Of a stretch of DNA of 64,000 nt, positions 56,051-64,000 are shown in pieces. The position numbers were made by a program, and so were the translations under genes. Each line of letters begins with the position of its first letter. The first letter of the stretch is position 1. The notes below the pieces were generated by a model. The model was not told the origin of the DNA, did not search any database, and saw nothing but the letters and a program-made list of their open reading frames with translations. Source of the stretch: Balaenoptera acutorostrata (Eukaryota > Chordata > Mammalia > Artiodactyla > Balaenopteridae); NCBI RefSeq assembly GCF_949987535.1, contig NC_080079.1, positions 124,001 through 188,000 of the forward strand. The letters run 5' to 3'.

Positions 56051-58565
56051 AGGCAGGCTCCAGCTGGTGGAGAAGATGGTGAAGAATGTCACTGAGAAAC
56101 CTGAGCCTGGAAAATCACAACTTTTACAAAGAAGTGAAAGACTCAAGACAAAAACTGATTAGAATTAGTACTAAAGATATGCCTGGGCGTAAAGGGCATC
56201 CACTTCTTAAACACTTGTTCAGAAGTACAATTTTACAATGGAACTTGGGAAACACAGTCAACCATTTAGAGAATGCTGACACAGAAGAGAAGCAGCTGAG
56301 CAGATAGCAGAGAACAGAAAGCACTGTTCAAATATTGGAAAATTGATGTGGGGTGAGTGCCTACTTCAAACTATTCACAGTAATAAACTCCAGATATAAA
56401 ATTTTGTGAAAGATGGAAGTCTTTGAAAATGAAAACACAACATAGAAGAAGCAGTGTGCCTAAAGGGAAATATATAGGTATAAACACCTACAGTTTTACA
56501 AGAAGAAAAATCTCAAACCAATAAAATTAAAACACAGTAAGGAACCAGAAGAAGAAGAGCAAATCTAACTCAAAGCCAGTGGAAAGGAGAAAATAATGAA
56601 ACTCGAGTAGACACGTGAAATAGAGAACAGAAAACAATAGAGAGAATCAACAAAACCAAAAGTTGGTTCTTTGAGAAGATCAACAAAGTTGACAAACCTT
56701 TAGCTACACTGACTAAGGGAAAAAGAGAGATGCAACTAACTCAACCAGAAATGAAAGTGGGGACATCACTCCTGACCTTACAGAAATAAACAAGGGAGCA
56801 CTATGAACAGTGGTATGCCAGATTAGAGGACCTAGATGAGAGGAACAATTTCCTAGACACACAAGTGCAAACACTGACCCAAGAAGAAATAGAAAATCTG
56901 AACAGACCTACAATAAGTAAAGAAATTGAATCAGTAATTCAATTCCTCCCAGCAGAGAAAAGCCCAGGACCAGATAGATGGCTTCACTAATTCTACCAGA
57001 CAACTAAAGAAGAATCAACATCAATCCTTCTCAAAATCTTCCAAAAAACAGAAGGGGGGACACTTCCTAATGTGTTCTATGAGGCCAGCATGACCTGATA
57101 AGAAGGTCAGACAAAAACACACCACAAGAAATACACACTAACACCTACAAATACAGATGCAAAATCCTCAACAAAATACACAAGAACAAATCCAATAGCA
57201 TATTAAAAGGTTATACACCATGACCAGCAGGATTTATCCCAGAAACGCAAGGGTGATTCAACATACAAAAATCAATATTTACACCACATCAATAGAATGT
57301 AAGGACACATAATCTACTCAACACAGGAAAACCATCTGACAAAATTCACCATCTTTTCATGATAAAAAATACTCAGGAAACTAGGTATCGAAAAGAACTT
57401 CGTCAACATGATAAAGAGCACTTATGAAAAACCAACGGTTGACATCATCATTGATGGTAAAACACTGCTAAGAGCAGGGCAAGGTGAGGATGCTGGCCTT
57501 CACACTGCAGTTCAGCACTGTGCTGTAAGCTCCAGCCAGAGTAAAATGGCAAGGAAATAAAGCACCCAACTTGGAAGGAAGAACTAAAAGTACCTCTGTT
57601 CCCAGATGGCATGATCCTTTATTAGAAAACCCCAAAGAATCTATACCCAAAAACTTACTAGGATTAATAAATGAATTCAGCAAAGTTTCAGAATACAAAA
57701 TCAACACACAGAATCAGCTGTGTTTCTGAAATAGCAATGAACAATTCAAAATGGAAATTAAGAAAACAATTGCATTTATGATAGTATCCAAAAGAATAAA
57801 ATATCTAGAAATAAATTTAACCAAGGAGGCGAAAGAAGACTGTACACTGAAGACTACAAAACAGTGTGGAAAAAAATTAATGAAAGCGTAAATAAAAGGA
57901 AAGACATCCCATGCTCATGGATTAGATGACTTAATATTGTTAACATGGCAATACTACTCCAAATGATCTACTGACTCAATGCAATCCCTATCAAAATTCT
58001 AATGGCCTTTTTTGCAAAACCGGAAAAGCTGGTTCTCAAACTAATACGGAATAGCCCCGAATAGCCAAAACAGTCTTGAAAAAGAACAAAGTCTTGTGAC
58101 TCACACTTCCTGATTTCAAACCTTACAAAGCTATAGTAGCCAAAACAGTGTGGGCTCGCATAAGGATAGATGTATAGACCAACAGAATAGACTTGATAGT
58201 CAAGAAGTAAACCCATACATCTATGGTCAGTCGATTTTTGACAAGGGTACCAAGACCATTCAATGGGAAAGAATAGTCTCTTCAACAAATGGGATCTCCA
58301 TCTTCAGAAGAATGGAGTCAGACCCCCACCTCTCACAAGATATAAAAATTAACTCAAAATGGATCAACAATGAAAATATGTGTTAAAACCATAAAACTCT
58401 TAAAAGAAAACATGTGAGTAAATCTTTATGACCTTGGATTTGGCAAAGGATTCTTAGATAAAACACCAAAAGTAAGAGCAACAAAAGAAAAAAAAATAGA
58501 TGAATTGGAATTCATAAAAATCAAAAACTTTTGTGCATCAAAGAACACTATCAAGAAAGTGAAAA
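56051..58565 (+). mobile_element. Old L1 ORF2
   Basis: ORF2 landmarks in order: ggttctttgagaagatcaac, gacccaagaagaaatagaaa, cccaggaccagatagatggc, caggatttatcccagaaacg and tggaaaagctggttctc-like sequence. Frames heavily interrupted; longest open piece 58150-58386. Confidence 0.72.
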
Positions 58566-59844
58566 CAGTCCCTCCCATCAGGAAGCTTGCACAAGCCTCT
58601 TAGATAGCCTCATCTACCAGAGGGCAGACAGCAGAAACAACAAGAACTACAATCCTGCAGCCTGTGGAATGAAAACCACATTCACAGAAAGCTAGACAAA
58701 ATGAAAAGGCAGAGGACTATGTACCAGATGAAGGAAAAAGATAAAACCCCAGAAAAATAACTAAATGAAGTGGAGATAGGCAACCTTCCAGAAAAAGAAT
58801 TCAGAATAATGACAGTGAAGATGATCCAGGACCTCAGAAAAAGAATGGAGGCAAAGACCGAGAAGATGCAAGAAATGTTTAACAAAGACCTAGAGGAATT
58901 AAAGAACAAACAGAGATGAACAATACAATAATTGAAATGAAAAATACACTAGAAGGAATCAATAGCAGAATAACTGAGGCAGAAGAATGATAAGTGACTT
59001 GGTGGAATTCACTGCCGCAGAATAGAATAAAGGAAAAAGAATGAAAAGAAATGAAGACAGCCTAAGATACCTCTGGGACAACATTAAACGCACCAACATT
59101 TGCATTACAGGGGTCCAAGAAGGAGAAAAGAGAGAGAAAGGACCCAAGAAAATATTGGGAGAGATTATAGTCAAAAAATTCCCTAACATGGGAAAGGAAA
59201 CAGCCACCCAAGTCCAGGAAGCACAGAGAGTCCCAGGCAGGATAAACCCAAAGAGAAACACACTGAGACACATAGTAATCAAATTGATAAAAATTAAAGA
59301 CAAAGAAAAATTATTAAAAGCAACAAGGGAAAAACAACAAATAACATACAAGGGAACTCCCATAAGGTTAACAGCTGATTTCTCAGCAGACACTCTACAA
59401 GCCAGAAGGGAGTGGCATGATATATTTAAAGTGATGAAAGGGAAGAATCTACAACCAAGATTACTCTACCCGGCAAGGATCTCATTCAGATTCGACAGAG
59501 AAACCAAAAGCTTCATAGACAAGCAAAAGCTAAGAGAATTCAGCACCACCAAACCAGCTCTACAATGAATGCTAAAAAGAACTTCTCTAAGTGGGAAACA
59601 CAAGAGAAGGAAAGGACCTGCAAAAACAAACCCAAAAGCAGCCACATAGCACAGGGAGATCAGCTCGGTCCTTTGTGACCACCTAGAGGGGTGGGATAGG
59701 GAGGGTGGGAGGGAGACACAAGAGGGAGGAGATATGGGGATATATGTATATGTATAGCTGATTCACTTTGTTATATAGCACTAACTAACACACCATTGTA
59801 AAGCAATTATACTCCAATAAAGATGTTTAAAAAAAAAAAAAAAA
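58566..59844 (+). mobile_element. L1 with ORF1 joined directly to 3' UTR (ORF2 deleted)
   Basis: Sequence runs from L1 5' region through ORF1 to ctccaataaagatgttt and poly(A) at 59829-59844. A 175-codon open stretch at 59041-59568 encodes the ORF1p RNA-binding and C-terminal domains (LRYLWDNIKRTNICITG; VIKLIKIKDKEKLLKA; RLTADFSADTLQARREW). The N-terminal half has stops. All of ORF2 is missing between about 59640 and the 3' UTR. Confidence 0.78.
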
Positions 59845-61745
59845 GGATGAAATACCTAGGAATAAACCTACCTAAGGAGACAAAGACCTGTACTCAGAAA
59901 ACTATAAGACACTGATGAAAGAAATCAAAGATGACAGAAACAGATGGAGAGATATACCATGTTCTTGGATTGGAAGAATCAATATTGTGAAAATGACTAT
60001 ACTACCCAAAGCAATCTACAGATTCAATGCAATCCCTATCAAATCACCAATGGCATTTTTTACAGAACTGGAACAAAAAATCTTAAAATTTGTATGGAGA
60101 CAAAAAAGACCCTGAATAGCCAAAGCAATTTTGAGGGAAAAAAATGGAGCTGGAGGAATCAGACTCCCTGACTTCAGACTATACTACAAAACTATAATAA
60201 TCAAGGCAATATGGTACTGGCACAAAAACAGAAATATAGATCAATGGAACAGGATAGAAAGCCCAAAGATAAACCCATGCACCTATGGTCAACTAATCTA
60301 TGACAAAGGAGACAAGGATATACAATGGAGAAAAGACAGTCTCTTCAATAAGCAGTGCTGGGAAAACTGGACAGCTACATGTAAAAGAATGAAATTAGAA
60401 CACTCCCTAACACCATACACAAAAATAAACTCAAAATGGATTAAAGACCTAAATGTAAGGCCAGACACTATCAAACTCTTAGAGGAAAACATAGGCAGAA
60501 CACTCTATGACATAAATCACAGCAAGATCCTTTTTGACCCACCTCCTAGAGAAATGGAAATAAAAACAAAAATAAACAAAAGCCTAAAAGCTTTTGCACA
60601 GCAAAGGAAACCATAAACAAGACCAAAAGACAACCCTCAGAATGGGAGAAAATATTTGCAAATGAAGCAACTGACAAAGGATTAATCTCCAAAATTTACA
60701 AGCAGCTCATGCAGCTCAACATCAAAAAAACAAACAACCCAATCCAAAAATGGGCAGAAGACCTAAATAGACATTTCTCCAAAGAAGATATACAGATTGC
60801 CAACAAACAGATGAAAGAATGCTCAACATCTTTAATCATTAGAGAAATGCAAATCAAAACTACAATGAGATATCACCTCACACAGGTCAGAATGGCCATC
60901 ATCAAAAAATCTAGAAACAATAAATGCTGGAGAGGGTGTGGAGAAAAGGGAACATTCTTGCAGTGTTGGTGGGAATGTAAATTGATACAGCCACTATGGA
61001 GAACAGTATGGAGTTTCCTTAAAAAACTAAAAATGGAACTACCAAACAACCCAGCAATCCCACTACTGGGCATATACCCTGAGAAAACCATAATTCAAAA
61101 AGAGTCATGTACCAAAATGTTCATTGCAGCTCTATTTACAATAACCAGGACATGGAAGCAACCTAAGTGTCCATCAACAGATGAATGGATAAAGAAGATG
61201 TGGCACATATATACAGTGGAATATTACTCAGCCATAAAAAGAAACGAAATTGACTTATTTGTAGTGAGGTGGATGGACCTAGAGTCTGTCATACAGAGTG
61301 AAGTAAGTTAGAAAGAGAAAAACAAATACTGTATGCTAACACATATATATGGAATCTAAGAAAGAAAAAAAAAAAAGGTCATGAAGAACCTAGGGGCAAG
61401 ACGGGAATAAAGACACAGACCTACTAGAGAATAGACTTGAGGATATGGGGGGGGGGGAAGGGTAAGCTGGGACAAAGTGAGAGAGTGGCATGGACATATA
61501 TACACCACCAAACGTAAAATAGATAGCTAGTGGGAAGCAGCCGCATAGCATAGGGAGATCAGCTCGGTGCTTTGTGACCACCTAGAGGGGTGGGATAGGG
61601 AGGGTGGAAGGGAGGGAGACTCAAGAGGGAAGAGATATGGGAACATATGTATATGTATAACTGATTCACTTTGTTATAAAGCAGAAACTAACACACCATT
61701 GTAAAGCAATTATACTCCAATAAAGATGTTAAAAAAAAAAAAAAA
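59845..61745 (+). mobile_element. 5'-truncated L1: ORF2 C-terminus and 3' UTR
   Basis: Starts inside ORF2 directly after the poly(A) of the previous L1. Open segments 60131-60616 ([19 protein letters not shown]) and 60709-61311 ([36 protein letters not shown] with the C-terminal cysteines) are the ORF2p tail, split by few stops, so this copy is fairly young. Ends with poly(A) 61731-61745. Confidence 0.82.
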
Positions 61746-62439
61746 GAATTACCATACAAGCCAGCAATCCCACTACTGGGCATATACCCAGAGAAAACCA
61801 TAATTCAAAAAGACACATGTGCCCCAATGCTCATTGCAGTTTGATTTACAATAGTCAGGTCATGGAAGCAACCTAAATGTCCATCAACAGATGATTGGAT
61901 AAACAAGATGTGGCACATATATACAGTGGAATATTACTCAACCATAAAAAGAAACGAAACTGAGTTATTTGTAGTGAGGTGGATGGACTTAGAGCCTGTC
62001 ATACAGAGTGAAGTAAGTCAGAAAGAGAAAAACAAATACCATATGCTAACACATATATATGGAATCTAAAAAAAAAAAAATGGTTCTGAAGAACCTAGGG
62101 GCAGGACAGGAATAAAGACGCAGATGTAGAGAATAGACTTGAGGACATGGGGAGGGGGAAGGGTAAACTGGGACGAAGTGAGAGAGTGGCATGGACTTAT
62201 AAATACTACCAAGTGTAAAATAAATAACTAGTGGGAAGCAGCCACATAGCACAGGGAGATCAGCTTGGTCCTTTGTGACCACCTAGAGGGGTGGGATAGT
62301 GAGGGTGGGAGGGAGACGCAAGAGGGAGGACATATGGGGATATATGTATATGTATAGCTGATTCACTTTGTTATAAAGCAGAAACTAACACACCATTGTA
62401 AAGCAATTATACTCCAATAAAGGTGTTAAAAAAAAAAAA
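61746..62439 (+). mobile_element. 5'-truncated L1 3' end
   Basis: Begins in the ORF2 tail (ccagcaatcccactactggg) directly after the preceding poly(A) and ends ctccaataaaggtgtt plus poly(A) 62428-62439. Similar to, but clearly diverged from, the equivalent part of 59845-61745. Confidence 0.82.
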
Positions 62440-63689
62440 CTAAGGAAATCCAACTAAAGTATGGACTTTAGTTGATAATAATGTATCAATATTGGTTCAT
62501 GAATTGTAACAAACGTACCCCACACTAATGTAAGATATTAGCATTAGGGGAAATTGGGTATGGGGTGTATGGGAACTGTCTGTACTAAATTTGCAACGTT
62601 TCTGTAAATCTAAAACTGTTCTAAAATAACTGAAAAATTAAGAACTTTTGTTCATCAAAAGACATCTTAAAGGAACTGAGAAAAGCTATAAACTGGGGAA
62701 AGATATTTGCAAAACATGGTAAAAATTTAAAAACACTAATGAAGTGAATCAAAGATGAACCAAAAAATGAAGAGATAGACCATGTTCATGGATTGGAAGA
62801 TTCAATATTGTAAAGATGTTCATTCTCACCAAACTGATCTAGATTCAATGCAATTCCAGTAAAAATTACAACAGAATTTTTTTCATAGAAATCAAGTAGC
62901 TGAATCTAAAATTTATGGAAAAGCTAAGGAACTAAAAGAGTCACAAAGCTACTTTGAAGAACAAGAACAGTCAGAGCACTCACATCAGCTGGTTTCAAGC
63001 CTATAAAGCTGTCGTAATCAAGGCAGTGCGGTATCAGAGAGAGGACAAACTTAGAGACAAATGGAACAGAACAGAATCCAGAAATAGACCCATGAACACA
63101 GATCACTTACCAATACAGGCCCATATTCTAGAGCATAAAATAAATCTCAAACTCTAAAAGATTCAAAATTATGCAAAGTATGCTCTCTGATTACAATGAA
63201 ATTAAAATATCTGGAGAAATATCTCCAGAAAATCTCCAAATATTTGGAAATTAAATAACACTCTTCCAGACAACCATGGTCTATCTATATAATGGAACAG
63301 GCACAGACACCCTGGACATACCTCAAAAACATGCTGACAGAAGCCAGAGACAAAAGAGGGGATATTGGGTGGTTCTGTTTCTCTTACATTCTAGAAAAAA
63401 ACAGAATTAATCTATGAAGAAAAGAATCAGAACAGTGGTTGCCTCGAAGTGGGGGATTGAGGGTTAACTGGGAAGGGGCATGCTTCTGGCATGAAGGAAG
63501 TTTGTATCTTGATGAGGTGCAGGTTCCATGCATGTGTGCATTCGTCAAAACTCATCAAACTTAACACTTAAGGTCTGTGCACTTCTCTGTGTAAATTACA
63601 CCTCAATAAAGAAATTTAGAAAAGGATATGAAGAGAACTCCTGCAAATCAATAAGTAAAAGGTGGCACCATGGAGAGAAACGGGCAAAA

Positions 63690-63728
<39 letters not shown>

Positions 63729-64000
63729 GCATCTCACAGAAGCAGAAACACTAACTGACATTAACCGTATCAAGAGAAGCAGGGAAAGACAATTCACAGT
63801 GAGATGCTATTTTTACCCTCTAAATTGGCAAATATTAGGAAATCCACCACACCATCTGTTGGAGAGGATGTAGTTCAATGGTAGGAGTGTAATCACTACA
63901 GCCACTTTGAGGAAAGAACTTGGCATTTTCTTGCAGTTGCGTGTGAAGTTCAGCCCCAGCACTCGCATTCGTAGGGGTAGCTGCAAGAGAAACACTGGCA
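62440..64000 (+). mobile_element. Older L1 pieces to the window edge
   Basis: 62440-62640 is an L1ME-like 3' end (ctaaaactgttctaaaataa) closely resembling 16845-17035. 62640-63290 is ORF2. 63290-63620 is a 3' UTR (ttacacctcaataaagaaat). 63640-64000 is more L1-like sequence. Confidence 0.6.
63690..63725. repeat. (AC)n microsatellite
   Basis: About 18 uninterrupted AC units inside L1-derived sequence. Confidence 0.95.

Overview
This is mammalian nuclear DNA, almost certainly from a cetacean. The lineage call rests on eight tRNA-derived SINEs of the CHR type; the longer copies carry the CHR-2 body (acttccctggtgg... followed by repeated cacaactactgagcc blocks) typical of whales and dolphins. It is also supported by several young L1 3' ends of the cetartiodactyl type that finish ...tactccaataaagatgtt plus poly(A). 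There are no operons, CRISPR arrays or bacterial features.

Layout. Positions 1-9,400 hold the 5' half of a multi-SRCR scavenger receptor gene on the minus strand, best identified as SCART1. It has a signal-peptide exon (9168-9234), a TATA/CCAAT-type core promoter just upstream, and eight SRCR exons, one domain each, all in phase 1-1. The transmembrane and cytoplasmic exons lie off the left edge or are not recognisable. Two SRCR exons carry frame-breaking indels and one domain has lost three of its eight cysteines, so the locus looks decayed unless these are assembly errors. Positions 9,450-23,950 are a pile of nested L1 and SINE insertions, several with clear target-site duplications (TSDs). 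Positions 23,950-34,760 are GC-rich, mostly single-copy DNA with one recognisable gene relic, a class II olfactory receptor of family 6 (30601-31549, plus strand) with no visible start codon and two frameshifts. In human, SCART1 and the OR6L pseudogenes both map to 10q26.3, so the two relics support each other's identification and place the window in the cetacean counterpart of that subtelomeric region (SPRN on one side and CYP2E1 on the other in human; neither is seen here).

Positions 34,760-48,940 mix L1, L2 and unique DNA and contain an unusual 1.95 kb insert flanked by perfect 140-bp direct repeats. Positions 48,940-56,050 are GC-rich with an orphan CpG island at about 49.1-49.5 kb. Positions 56,050-64,000 are again L1, including a head-to-tail train of three L1 copies joined through their poly(A) tails.

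No new defence-type or metabolic system is visible. The items most worth following are the apparent SCART1 decay, the 140-bp-flanked insert, the 124-bp inverted repeat whose spacer carries two SINEs inserted at the same site, and the orphan CpG island. Repeat family names are by eye from remembered consensus features, and boundaries are approximate unless TSDs are given.
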